From an uncultured bacterium (GTDB lineage Bacteria > Patescibacteriota > Dojkabacteria > SC72), in assembly GCA_937899155.1 (NCBI GenBank), contig CALDJM010000035.1, positions 1 through 23,068 on the forward strand: DNA of 23,068 nt, read 5' to 3'. Below the pieces are notes generated by a model that was not told the origin of the DNA, searched no databases, and worked only from the letters and a program-made list of their open reading frames with translations. Below, in pieces: positions 1-8,090 of this stretch. Position 1 is the stretch's first letter; each line of letters begins with the position of its first letter. A program made the translations under genes and the position numbers.

Positions 1-1365
1 GATATTCTCTTTAACACTTAGATGAGAATAGAAGTTAAATTCTTGAAAAAGAACACCTAAATTTTTGTACCAATCATCTATAGAAAGGTCATTAATATTT
101 ATTCCATTTATTAATATCTCACCACTGCTAACAGAGTAGATTCTTGCTAGTAATTTTACAATTGTAGTTTTTCCAGCACCGTTGTGTCCGACTAATGCAA
201 CCTCTTCTCCACTAGCTATTTTCAAATTCAAATTTTCAAAGACATATTTCTTTGCTTTTGGATACTTGAAAGAAACATTCTTAAACTCTATCTCAGGTGG
301 AGTTGTTAAATATGGAAGTTTTACATCTCCATCTTTTACAGCAGGCTTCATTTCAAAGAGAGTAATTAAGTCTTTCATCTTAACAGAAAACTCATTCATA
401 TATGTGATTGAAGCTAACATACTATCTAGAGAGCCGGAGAATGTATCCAATGCTCTCATTTGGAAGGATGCTGTACCTAATGTGAAATCTCCTGCTACGA
501 ATTTGTAGAATACTACACCGTAACCAAGGACTCCAATGATTGAATCCAAAGCTGTGAGAAAGAAATTTGTAATTTCTCTTTCCTTAAAAATTTTCAGCAT
601 TCCATCATTGAACCAAGAAAAGAAATTATTGAATTTATCTTTAAAGAATTCGTATCCTCCAACAATACTAATTTCTTGCAAGCTAGATGCATTTTGGACA
701 GTGTTAATAGATGACCATGCAATTCTTCTTTTTTCTGAATTATCAACTTGCCAACGAAAATCTTTTTTCATGAAATGCTGATCAGGGAAGAATTTAATAA
801 TCATAGATACAAGAAGAATAGGAATCATAATTGGGAAGAAGGAGAGAATAATTCCTCCAGATACAATTACTTGTACGATGTTTGAGATAAAAATTGTAGT
901 ATCATTTAAGACTGAAAAAGTGTCTTGTAACCATTGAGATGCTCTGTTTATACGATTGAGTACATCAGGATTTTCTAAATTTTGCACACCCAAGTAATGT
1001 AGTTGTTGTGCAAATACTATTTCTAATCTACTTCTACTTGTTTGTCTTAATCCTCTGTATGCATATTGATAAATGTTTCCGATTAGTCCAGATACGAAGA
1101 TGTAATACAGTAGTAGGGCAACAAGGTATGGAATCATTTCTCTAAAGTCTTTACTTTGGCTTGATGCAACAGAGATTAATTTGTCAATTATTTTTGCAAA
1201 GAAGATTCCATATACAAAGCCCCTTAGATCTCTAATTATCCTAGTTGTTACTAGAAGAATAGTCTTTGCTGGTGATATTTTGTAGTATATTTTGAAAATC
1301 CAAATGATTGTACGGATAAATTCCTTTGGAGATAGTTTCTCCTCTTTCTTGTTTTTCTTCTTCAT
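1..1365 (-). CDS. ABC transporter, fused permease/ATPase (3' end outside window)
   Basis: An ABC exporter half-transporter (MsbA/MdlB-like) that would use ATP to move a substrate across the cytoplasmic membrane; the substrate cannot be told. The first 455 codons are present and the frame runs open off the window edge. A Lys/Glu-rich start precedes a transmembrane domain of roughly residues 15-340 with several hydrophobic segments. The nucleotide-binding domain follows, with Walker A GHNGAGKTT at residues 393-401 and a Q-loop LFQEF near 435. The signature and Walker B motifs lie beyond the edge. The ATG at 1365 has a strong promoter upstream (TTGACA, 18 nt, TACAAT), giving a leader of about 25 nt with no Shine-Dalgarno. 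It follows the DHH phosphoesterase on the same strand, but the promoter in the gap suggests separate expression. Family assignment is secure. Confidence 0.93.
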   Translation of the reverse strand, partial: MKKKNKKEEKLSPKEFIRTIIWIFKIYYKISPAKTILLVTTRIIRDLRGFVYGIFFAKIIDKLISVASSQSKDFREMIPYLVALLLYYIFVSGLIGNIYQYAYRGLRQTSRSRLEIVFAQQLHYLGVQNLENPDVLNRINRASQWLQDTFSVLNDTTIFISNIVQVIVSGGIILSFFPIMIPILLVSMIIKFFPDQHFMKKDFRWQVDNSEKRRIAWSSINTVQNASSLQEISIVGGYEFFKDKFNNFFSWFNDGMLKIFKEREITNFFLTALDSIIGVLGYGVVFYKFVAGDFTLGTASFQMRALDTFSGSLDSMLASITYMNEFSVKMKDLITLFEMKPAVKDGDVKLPYLTTPPEIEFKNVSFKYPKAKKYVFENLNLKIASGEEVALVGHNGAGKTTIVKLLARIYSVSSGEILINGININDLSIDDWYKNLGVLFQEFNFYSHLSVKENI

Positions 1366-1396
1366 CTATTGATATTGGATGGGTTTAATAAAGAGT

Positions 1397-1426
1397 ATTG
1401 TAACAGGCAAAATTCAAAAGTGTCAA
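1397..1426 (-). promoter_or_regulatory. Sigma70-type promoter of the ABC exporter
   Basis: On the minus strand TTGACA (1426-1421) is separated by 18 nt from TACAAT (1402-1397), with an extended TG at 1405-1404. This is the best -35/-10 match in the window. The predicted start is near 1390, so the leader is about 25 nt. Confidence 0.8.
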
Positions 1427-1439
1427 GTTTTTTGTTGTT

Positions 1440-2435
1440 CTAAAGATGTTTTCTAACAACACTCAATACTCTCTCTAACAATTCATTTAGAGAATTAGCT
1501 TTCATTAGAACACCTGCAGCATATGTATGTCCACCACCACCTAATTCTTCAGCAATACCTCTCACATCTTGATACCCCTTTGTACTCCTAAATGATACAA
1601 ACCAATTATCTTCTGTATTCATATCAGGCTTAATGATAAAGCCCCAATGTACACCCTGTATATATCTCAGGGATTTATCTCTCAAAAATGCTTGTGCCTC
1701 ACTAGAACCTCTTCTTAACTCTTGATCATTCTCCAATTCAACCCTGTCCACAAACATATATGCCATATCCTTCTCAATTGTTAATGAATCTAAATATTTA
1801 ACAATTGCAGGAGTAGCCTCTCTTGGGAATTTAGAATTTCTGTATGCAAAATCTTCCAAATCGACATCAACAATACTCTTAGCTTCAGCAAACACCCTAT
1901 GTGTATTAGGAGTAGTAATATCGTAGAGAAATCTTCCTGTATCAGCAACAATACCGTACTGTACTAAAGATGCACTATCTTCATTAAGCTTAAACCTCTT
2001 TCCGTACACCTCTTTTGCTAACATATATACCTGTTCAGTAGCAGAACTCATATTTTCATTAATAATGGTAATATTCTCTTTCTTACTAAAGAATGTATCA
2101 TGATGATCTATTATTACAATCGGCAATGTATCATCTACACTATCCTCATCATCAATACATAAACTCAAATCTCCAGCATCTGTAATTAAAATTGCATCAT
2201 ACCCATCACTATCCAATTTACTGACCATCTCAATATCCTTCATATTAGGTAATCTCATCGAAGGATTCTGTTTTGCTTGAATATTGAAAGTTTTTTTAGG
2301 ATACATCTCCATTAAAATCTGTCTTAACAGAAGAGAACTACAAAAAGCATCTACATCAGGTCCTTTATGTGTAAGGATTAGAAACTTTTCATACCTCTCT
2401 GCAATTTTCTTAAATTCTTTGTATTCATTTTTCAT
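1440..2435 (-). CDS. DHH/DHHA1 phosphoesterase, NrnA-like oligoribonuclease
   Basis: A DHH-superfamily phosphoesterase of the NrnA type, whose members degrade short RNA oligonucleotides (nanoRNA), cyclic-dinucleotide products or pAp using Mn2+. Its 331 residues match the family length. Visible metal-site motifs are H23-K-G-P-D27-V-D29, D86 in ITDAGD, the D110-H111-H112 triad, and D165 in GIVADTGRF. The C-terminal DHHA1 substrate-binding domain shows GGGGH at 299-303 followed by TYAAG. The usual PDGD motif is PDVD here, which keeps both aspartates. The ATG at 2435 sits 7 nt after an extended -10 box (TGCTATTAT), so the mRNA should be leaderless. It is divergent from the NTPase gene at 2552. 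Whether it acts on nanoRNA, pAp or c-di-AMP products cannot be read from the sequence. Confidence 0.9.
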   Translation of the reverse strand: MKNEYKEFKKIAERYEKFLILTHKGPDVDAFCSSLLLRQILMEMYPKKTFNIQAKQNPSMRLPNMKDIEMVSKLDSDGYDAILITDAGDLSLCIDDEDSVDDTLPIVIIDHHDTFFSKKENITIINENMSSATEQVYMLAKEVYGKRFKLNEDSASLVQYGIVADTGRFLYDITTPNTHRVFAEAKSIVDVDLEDFAYRNSKFPREATPAIVKYLDSLTIEKDMAYMFVDRVELENDQELRRGSSEAQAFLRDKSLRYIQGVHWGFIIKPDMNTEDNWFVSFRSTKGYQDVRGIAEELGGGGHTYAAGVLMKANSLNELLERVLSVVRKHL

Positions 2436-2442
2436 ATTCTTG

Positions 2443-2451
2443 ATAATAGCA
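2443..2451 (-). promoter_or_regulatory. Extended -10 promoter, leaderless start of DHH phosphoesterase
   Basis: The minus strand reads TGCTATTAT ending at 2443, then 7 nt, then ATG at 2435. The predicted start is 2436, so the transcript begins essentially at the AUG. No -35 box lies at the right spacing. Confidence 0.6.
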
Positions 2452-2551
2452 GATTTTCATTCTAAAAACTTTATTCAAAATAATTTCCTTTTTCATATAT
2501 AAAAAGGTTATTATAAATATAAGAAGTAAATAAAATTTAAATTAAGAAGAA

Positions 2552-3112
2552 ATGGAAATAACATTAATTACAGGAAATCAAACAAAATTAAAAAATGCAA
2601 ATTTAAATCTGAATAATTTTGGCATTCAAGTAGAAGGGAGGGAGATAGATACTCCAGAGATTCAATCAACAAAACCTGAAGAAATAGCAGAACACTCAGC
2701 AAAATATGCTTACAGTATTGTTGGTAAACCTGTTATAAAAATGGATGTGTCTTTTGAAATAGATTGTCTTAAAGGTTTTCCAGGTCCTTTTGTTAAATTT
2801 ATTAATCAATGGTTAGATCCTAATGATATTCTTAAAATGATTGGTTCATCTAAAAACAGGAGAGCTAGGTTTATAGATGTTCTTTCTTATGTAGGTGGGC
2901 AAGATGCTCAGATAAAAAGTTTCAGAATGGTAAAGAATGGTGTGATATCGGCTAAGCCTTTGGGTGAAAATGGATGGGGAATAGATAAGATTTTTATCCC
3001 AGATGGTTTTAATAAGACATTAGCAGAGATGGATGATAGTGAAAGAGTTACTGTATGGGGTAATAGCCATTGGGAAGATTTAGCTACATATATCAAGTCT
3101 TTAAAGAGTTAG
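2552..3112 (+). CDS. RdgB/HAM1/ITPase-family NTP pyrophosphatase, divergent
   Basis: Related to the RdgB/HAM1 (ITPA) enzymes that hydrolyse ITP, XTP and dITP to monophosphates, cleansing the nucleotide pool. The 186-residue length is normal. The family framework is visible: TGNQTK at 7-12, PEIQ at 35-38, GFPGPF at 75-80, and GWGIDKIF with FNKTLAEM at 141-160. Two conserved sites are altered. The usual Glu-Asp before the central helix is Met64-Asp65, and the base-recognising Ser-His-Arg is Ser172-His173-Trp174 with no preceding lysine. It looks closer to the archaeal/eukaryotic ITPase branch than to E. coli RdgB. Specificity may be changed or activity reduced. The start ATG is preceded by AAGAAGAA but no clear Shine-Dalgarno. 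Confidence 0.8.
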   Translation: MEITLITGNQTKLKNANLNLNNFGIQVEGREIDTPEIQSTKPEEIAEHSAKYAYSIVGKPVIKMDVSFEIDCLKGFPGPFVKFINQWLDPNDILKMIGSSKNRRARFIDVLSYVGGQDAQIKSFRMVKNGVISAKPLGENGWGIDKIFIPDGFNKTLAEMDDSERVTVWGNSHWEDLATYIKSLKS

Positions 3113-3183
3113 AATACTAGAAAGTTTATTTTTAGAAACAATTAAGAAGGAAGAATTAAAGTTAGATGTCTAGAAATTAATAT

Positions 3184-4728
3184 ATGTTAGAAATAAGAGA
3201 ACTTACAATTGAAACAGACAATGGAAAGATAATTGTTAATAAACTCAATCTTTTTCTTAATCAAGGAGATAAACTTGCAGTTATTGGTGAAGAAGGAAAT
3301 GGTAAAAGTACTCTTTTAAAGGTTATTCACAATCAAGCAGATGTAGAAGATTATTGTAAGATTTCAGGTGAGGTATATAAAGACGGTTTAACAATAGGAT
3401 ATCTAGAACAATCTTTAGATAATGAATGGAACAACCAAGAAGTGCATGAATATTTTCTTAAGGAGTCGCCCAATGACAATGCCGACTATTCAATGTATGA
3501 AGACATAAATAATATTTTGAAAAATCTATCTAAGATCGGTGTGAATCCATCAATTCTAGATAGTGGACAACTGATAGGAGACTTAAGTGGTGGTGAGAGA
3601 GTTAAGATTCAAATTGTTAAAATACTTACTAAAAATCCAGATGTACTTCTTTTAGACGAACCTACCAATGATTTGGATATTTCTACTTTAAAATGGCTTG
3701 AACAATTCATAAAAACACAGAAAGTTCCAATTCTTTTTGTATCTCACGACGAGACATTGCTTGAGAATGTTGCAAATAGAATACTGCACTTAGAATTTTT
3801 AAAAAACAGTGGTAAGTCAAGGCACACAATCGCAAATGTAGGCTATAAACAATATGTAGAAGATAGAAATACAGCTCTTGGAAAACAGTCGAAAATGTAC
3901 AGTATGGAAAAACGAGAGAATCTTAAGGATAAACAGATTCTTAGTCGTCAGAAGAGTACAATAAGGACGGCTCAAATAGTTGTTAAAGATTCTTCATTAA
4001 GAAGAATCCTTAATAAGAAGATGAGAAACATTCTGGTACAGGAAAGGAAAGCGGAAGAGAAAAAGAAAACAGAGAGAGTTGAAATTGAAGATCCCATATA
4101 TATGGAGTTCGATGAAAGAGCTGTGGTACCACAAGGGAAGGTTGTTTTAGACTTGCACTTAGATGAATTAAAAATAGGAGAAAAACTGTTATCAGAAGAT
4201 ATAAAACTTTTTGTAAAAGGTCCTGAGAAAATAGCTATTGTTGGTGAAAATGGGTCAGGGAAAACAACCCTTCTCAGAAAAATTCGTAATATGTTAGAAG
4301 AGAAGGCAGAGCTTAAAATTGGCTATATGCCTCAAAACTACAGTGAGATTCTTGATAGTGATATGAAAGTTTTGGATTACATAACAACAGATTTAGAGGA
4401 TTTAGATGAGAATATATTAAAAGCATATATTGGAAATATTAAACTGACTTGGGAGGAAATGAATGGGATAGTAGGTGATTTAAGTTTAGGTCAAAAGGCA
4501 AAAGTTATTCTCCTTCAAATAATGCTAAAAGGAAATAATGTTTTGATACTTGATGAACCAACAAGGAATATGAGTGCTCTATCTAATCCAGTAATTAGAA
4601 GGATGTTTAAAGATTTCAAAGGTTCAATCATATCAGTGTCTCATGACAGGAAATTTCTAAAAGAGGTCTGTGATAAGGTCTACAATTTAGAAGAAAGTGG
4701 TTTGAAAGAACTCCATGATACTTTCTAA
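3184..4728 (+). CDS. ABC-F subfamily ATPase (ribosome-associated type)
   Basis: A soluble twin-cassette ABC-F ATPase with no membrane segments. ABC-F proteins act at the ribosomal E site as translation factors or as antibiotic-resistance ribosome protectors. Cassette 1 has Walker A GEEGNGKST (35-43), signature LSGGE (134-138) and Walker B LLLDEPTND (155-163). A charged helical linker (about 220-315, rich in Lys/Arg/Glu) is where ABC-F proteins contact P-site tRNA. Cassette 2 has Walker A GENGSGKTT (354-362), a variant signature LSLGQ (433-437) and Walker B LILDEPTRNMS in place of DEPTNHLD. It is 514 residues long. The variant second Walker B resembles a form I recall from Firmicutes ABC-F proteins, so lateral transfer is possible. 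The gap to the NTPase gene (71 nt) holds AAGAAGGAAG about 30 nt before the ATG, too distant to be an obvious ribosome site. Confidence 0.9.
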   Translation: MLEIRELTIETDNGKIIVNKLNLFLNQGDKLAVIGEEGNGKSTLLKVIHNQADVEDYCKISGEVYKDGLTIGYLEQSLDNEWNNQEVHEYFLKESPNDNADYSMYEDINNILKNLSKIGVNPSILDSGQLIGDLSGGERVKIQIVKILTKNPDVLLLDEPTNDLDISTLKWLEQFIKTQKVPILFVSHDETLLENVANRILHLEFLKNSGKSRHTIANVGYKQYVEDRNTALGKQSKMYSMEKRENLKDKQILSRQKSTIRTAQIVVKDSSLRRILNKKMRNILVQERKAEEKKKTERVEIEDPIYMEFDERAVVPQGKVVLDLHLDELKIGEKLLSEDIKLFVKGPEKIAIVGENGSGKTTLLRKIRNMLEEKAELKIGYMPQNYSEILDSDMKVLDYITTDLEDLDENILKAYIGNIKLTWEEMNGIVGDLSLGQKAKVILLQIMLKGNNVLILDEPTRNMSALSNPVIRRMFKDFKGSIISVSHDRKFLKEVCDKVYNLEESGLKELHDTF

Positions 4729-4755
4729 TACAAAAATTCATTTTCATTTTGGTAT

Positions 4756-4784
4756 TTGATTTGTTAACAACTGCAGAATATAAT
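4756..4784 (+). promoter_or_regulatory. Sigma70-type promoter of serS
   Basis: TTGATT (4756-4761), a 17-nt spacer, then a perfect TATAAT (4779-4784). The predicted start is near 4791 and the leader about 26 nt. The leader has no Shine-Dalgarno and no T-box-like structure that I can see. Confidence 0.8.
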
Positions 4785-4816
4785 ACAGATATTGCATTAA
4801 ATTAATAAAAATACAC

Positions 4817-6085
4817 ATGTTAGATATCAAAAGAATTGTAGAAAATAAAGAACTAGTAGAAAAAGGACTCCTCAAAAGAATGAATAAAGAAGATTTAAAC
4901 CTAGATCAAATAAAATCTCTCTACGAAGATAAAAAGAAACTCCAAACAGAATTTGACACAAAAAGAGCAGAACAAAACAGTTTCAATGAGAAAATGGCTA
5001 AAATTGATAAACAGAGTAATGAGTTTAGAGAACTTCTTGATGAATTAAAAAAGAAAGCAGAGGAAGTAAAAGAGATAGAAGAAAAATTAAAAGAAACAGA
5101 TACTCAACTAAAATCTGAAATAGAAGTCCTACCTAACATTCCAGATGAAGATGTAGTTGCAGGAGGAAAAGAAAAAAATGAAGTAGTTAAAGAGGTAGGT
5201 AGAAAACCAGAATTCTCTTTTGCTGTACGAGACCATGTCCAATTAGGTACTGACCTAGATATGTTTGATTTTGAAAGAGCCTCAAAAATATCAGGGAATA
5301 ATTTTGCAATGTATAAAGGTGTGGGTGCACAACTTGAATGGGCATTGATAAACTACTTCATATCAGAACACTTAAAAGCAGGATACCAAATGATAATACC
5401 TCCTAATCTTGTTGTAAGAGAATCTGCATATACAGCAGGACAATTACCAAAATTTGAAGATGATGTGTATTGGGTACAAGATGGTTTCTGTCTAATTCCA
5501 ACAGCAGAAACAGTACTGACCAATATATACAGAGATGAAGTACTAGATGAAAAAGATCTACCTAAGAAGTTTTTTGCATATACTCCCTGCTACAGAAGAG
5601 AGGCTGGTAGCTACAGAGCAAATGAAAAAGGATTGATTAGAACACACCAATTTAACAAGGTTGAAATGTTTCAATATGTTAAACCAGAAGATGTAAATGA
5701 AGCATTGGAAGAATTGTTAAATAGGGCAGAGGAATTAGTATCAGGTCTAGGAATGCACTACAGAGTTGTTAAACTTGCAGCAGGAGATTGTTCTGCAGGT
5801 ATGGCAAAAACATACGATGTTGAAGTATATATACCATCAATAGAGAAATACTATGAAGTAAGCTCAATATCTAATGCAAGAGAGTATCAAGCAAGAAGAG
5901 GAAATATGAGATATAGAAAAGCAGATGGGAAATTAGAATATCTAAATACACTCAATGCATCTGGTCTTGCAACAAGCAGATTAATGGTTGCTTTGATTGA
6001 AACATATCAAAATGAAGATGGAAGCATCACAATACCAGATGTTTTAAGGCCGTATATGGGAGGAGCAAATAAAATATCTAAGTAA
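4817..6085 (+). CDS. serS: Seryl-tRNA synthetase
   Basis: Class II aminoacyl-tRNA synthetase that charges tRNA-Ser (and tRNA-Sec where present) with serine in the cytoplasm. Its 422 residues are the normal bacterial length. The N-terminal antiparallel coiled-coil arm that grips the tRNA long variable arm is visible as a Lys/Glu-rich heptad region, about residues 28-105. The catalytic core has the serine/ATP pocket around LIPTAETVLTN, motif 2 in TPCYRREAGSYRANEKG, and motif 3 in NASGLATSRLMVALIE, followed by the typical DVLRPYMGG ending. It has its own strong promoter and is followed after 4 nt by thpR, so the two are probably co-transcribed. Identification is certain. Confidence 0.98.
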   Translation: MLDIKRIVENKELVEKGLLKRMNKEDLNLDQIKSLYEDKKKLQTEFDTKRAEQNSFNEKMAKIDKQSNEFRELLDELKKKAEEVKEIEEKLKETDTQLKSEIEVLPNIPDEDVVAGGKEKNEVVKEVGRKPEFSFAVRDHVQLGTDLDMFDFERASKISGNNFAMYKGVGAQLEWALINYFISEHLKAGYQMIIPPNLVVRESAYTAGQLPKFEDDVYWVQDGFCLIPTAETVLTNIYRDEVLDEKDLPKKFFAYTPCYRREAGSYRANEKGLIRTHQFNKVEMFQYVKPEDVNEALEELLNRAEELVSGLGMHYRVVKLAAGDCSAGMAKTYDVEVYIPSIEKYYEVSSISNAREYQARRGNMRYRKADGKLEYLNTLNASGLATSRLMVALIETYQNEDGSITIPDVLRPYMGGANKISK

Positions 6086-6089
6086 TAAA

Positions 6090-6650
6090 ATGAATACATT
6101 TGTTGGTTTCTTTCCAGATGATGAAGTTAAAAACAAAATCTCAACAGTAGTTGGTGGTGTTAAGGAAGTTTTCAAAGACCTAGGTATAAATGTTAGATGG
6201 AGTGAAAAACATAAATATCATGTAACGGTACTTTTTCTTGGCACAAGAACCCCTGCTGTCAAATTGATGTATTACAAACTAATGCTAAAGAAATTTAACT
6301 TCAAAAAGTTCCCAATTAGATTTAATTCTATTAAGTTAGGTATATCAAGAAAGTTTAGAGAGCTGATATTTCTTGACCTACTAGAAGGTGGAGAAGAAAT
6401 GAGAGAGCTATATCTACAACTAAGAAATGCACTCAAGACTAAAAAAGATACAAACTTCATTCCTCACCTAACTTTGGGAAGAGTTAATAAGGATATCTCT
6501 CAACAGGAGTATATAAATATCGTAAAGGAACTACATGCTCTTACTAAAAAACTTAAAGTAAATGAGATTACCTTTACTGTTGAAAGTATTGATTTAGTAA
6601 AGTCTGAGAAAGGTGAATACTCTGTACAAATGAGTGTTGTAGCTCTTTAG
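6090..6650 (+). CDS. thpR: 2H phosphoesterase, RNA 2',3'-cyclic phosphodiesterase (ThpR/LigT-like)
   Basis: A 2H-family enzyme. Bacterial ThpR hydrolyses RNA 2',3'-cyclic phosphates and can join tRNA halves through a 2'-5' bond in vitro. The 186 residues carry the two diagnostic HxT motifs: H44-V-T with hydrophobic flanks, and H126-L-T in FIPHLTLGR. The ATG lies 4 nt after the serS stop with no Shine-Dalgarno, implying translational coupling in a serS-thpR transcript. Its stop is 3 nt from the convergent miaA stop, so there is no room for an ordinary terminator. Pairing with serS puts it among tRNA-related genes, but its physiological substrate is not evident. Confidence 0.88.
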   Translation: MNTFVGFFPDDEVKNKISTVVGGVKEVFKDLGINVRWSEKHKYHVTVLFLGTRTPAVKLMYYKLMLKKFNFKKFPIRFNSIKLGISRKFRELIFLDLLEGGEEMRELYLQLRNALKTKKDTNFIPHLTLGRVNKDISQQEYINIVKELHALTKKLKVNEITFTVESIDLVKSEKGEYSVQMSVVAL

Positions 6651-6653
6651 AGT

Positions 6654-7562
6654 CTATATATTCTTGAGTATATTGTTTAGATTTTTTACATATATAACAT
6701 TCTTGTTTCTTCTAAACCAAGTCCTCTGTCGTTTAGCATACTGTCTTGTATGTATAATGATATCTTCTTTTACTTCTTCTAAACTACCTGCTTTCTTAAA
6801 GTATTTCTCAAACTCCTGATATCCAATTGTACTCAATGCAGGATATTTATCTAGACCCTTTTTTCTAATTTCAATATTCTCTTCAAGTAATCCATTCTCA
6901 AACATTTCTTCAACTCTTCTCTCTATATTACGATTTAAAATATCCTTCGGAACATCTAAGAAAAAATACTTATGTTTTAACTCTTCTCCTTTCTCTATGC
7001 TTGGAAGAGAACCCTTCTCAATTATCTGTATTAGTCTATGTGGATTGTTTTGGTCACTAATATTTAGTTTTGAAAGCTTTTCTGTTCCAACAATTTTTTG
7101 TAATTGGTCAACATCTTTTTTTTGCAGTTTTTCTCTTTTGCTTTGATCTTTTTTTTCTGAATGTTTTTTTAGTTTGTAGTTGAAAACAACAGAATCGATA
7201 TAGAGGCCTGTTCCACCAACAAGTATAGGAGTGACTTCTTTTGGAAGTTTTTTAAGTAAGTTGAAAACATCTTGTTGATATCTGTACAAATTAAAATCTT
7301 CCTTAATAGAGATGTATGAATAGAGTAGGTGTGGTATGTTTTCTATGTACCAAATGTCATTCTCAACTTTGTCAGGAATTGGTTTTGCAGTGCCAATGGA
7401 GATTTCTTTGTATATCTGTCTTGAATCTGCATTGATGATAACTCCGTTTATCTCTTTTGCTAATTCAAGAGCTAGAGAGGATTTGCCACTAGCAGTACAA
7501 CCTGTTAATACTAGTATCTGTTTCTTTTCTTTGGAGAAATTTGTTTTAGAGTTCTTTCCCAT
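6654..7562 (-). CDS. miaA: tRNA dimethylallyltransferase
   Basis: MiaA transfers a dimethylallyl group to N6 of A37 in tRNAs reading UNN codons. The 302 residues are near the family norm. Visible are the P-loop GCTASGKSS (21-29), the NADSRQIYK motif (44-52) with the DMAPP/tRNA-binding Asp, VGGTGLYID near 115-123, and the C-terminal RQYAKRQRTWFRR (273-285). The start ATG lies within the last codons of the upstream SecF-like gene (17-nt overlap), so it is the last gene of the minus-strand run that starts at 11202. It ends 3 nt from thpR. No MiaB is present in the window. Confidence 0.96.
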   Translation of the reverse strand: MGKNSKTNFSKEKKQILVLTGCTASGKSSLALELAKEINGVIINADSRQIYKEISIGTAKPIPDKVENDIWYIENIPHLLYSYISIKEDFNLYRYQQDVFNLLKKLPKEVTPILVGGTGLYIDSVVFNYKLKKHSEKKDQSKREKLQKKDVDQLQKIVGTEKLSKLNISDQNNPHRLIQIIEKGSLPSIEKGEELKHKYFFLDVPKDILNRNIERRVEEMFENGLLEENIEIRKKGLDKYPALSTIGYQEFEKYFKKAGSLEEVKEDIIIHTRQYAKRQRTWFRRNKNVIYVKNLNNILKNI

Positions 7563-8079
7563 TTTTCTTTTTGAAGAATACTGGGAAGAGGAAATAGTTG
7601 CCCCAAGTGGTTAGGAGAGTTATCAATGTAGTAATGAGTATAAAATTGAGTGGGGTGTTACTTAGGTAGAAAATCAAAGATATGCTCATGAGGGTTAGAA
7701 AGATGGTAACGAGAAGAGAGTCTTTTAAGAATTCTTTTTTTAGTTTTTCAATATCTATCTTTTTTAACATTTTTGATGATATGAAAAAACCAATGGACAT
7801 AGCAATATATATGAAGTTTAGGGCAAATACAATTATGGGGGTTAATTGGAATATATATGTTATCTGAATTTTGAAGAGTATATTTGCAAGAAGGAGGACG
7901 ATTGTTGTGATAATGGATGCAGATGCAAAAGATGAGATTGTAAAGAGTATGTATTTCTTCTCTCTGAGTAGAAACCATATTATTGCTAAAACTACAGCTA
8001 ACATCAACAAAAACATACTTGTTAGGCTAATTTTCTGATACCAAGTCCAATTGTTAAATATGTGTAAAAACATTTGCAT
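7546..8079 (-). CDS. SecF-like membrane protein lacking the extracytoplasmic domain
   Basis: A 177-residue integral membrane protein with five hydrophobic segments (about 17-37, 44-66, 76-100, 118-139, 145-167). Its order and spacing resemble the C-terminal membrane half of SecF: a segment ending in Phe-Leu-Leu-Arg, an amphipathic pair, an Ala-Leu-Asn segment where SecF has its Ser-Leu/Met-Asn-Asp motif, and a final TTLITLL helix like SecF's TSLTTLL. The first SecF transmembrane helix and the periplasmic P4 domain are missing, and the acidic residue in the fourth segment is not conserved. The assignment rests mainly on its place 11 nt after a SecD-like gene. SecF helps complete protein export using the proton gradient; this reduced form may have lost proton coupling. 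Alternative: an unrelated polytopic protein. Confidence 0.45.
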   Translation of the reverse strand: MQMFLHIFNNWTWYQKISLTSMFLLMLAVVLAIIWFLLREKKYILFTISSFASASIITTIVLLLANILFKIQITYIFQLTPIIVFALNFIYIAMSIGFFISSKMLKKIDIEKLKKEFLKDSLLVTIFLTLMSISLIFYLSNTPLNFILITTLITLLTTWGNYFLFPVFFKKKNGKEL

Positions 8080-8090
8080 TTTTCTTAATA

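Noticed and set aside
4785..4816. T-box or other riboswitch in the serS leader
   Set aside because: The predicted leader is only about 26 nt, too short for a T-box, and no structured element is visible.
6640..6660. Terminator between thpR and miaA
   Set aside because: The convergent stops are 3 nt apart and only a weak CTCT/AGAG pairing is present.
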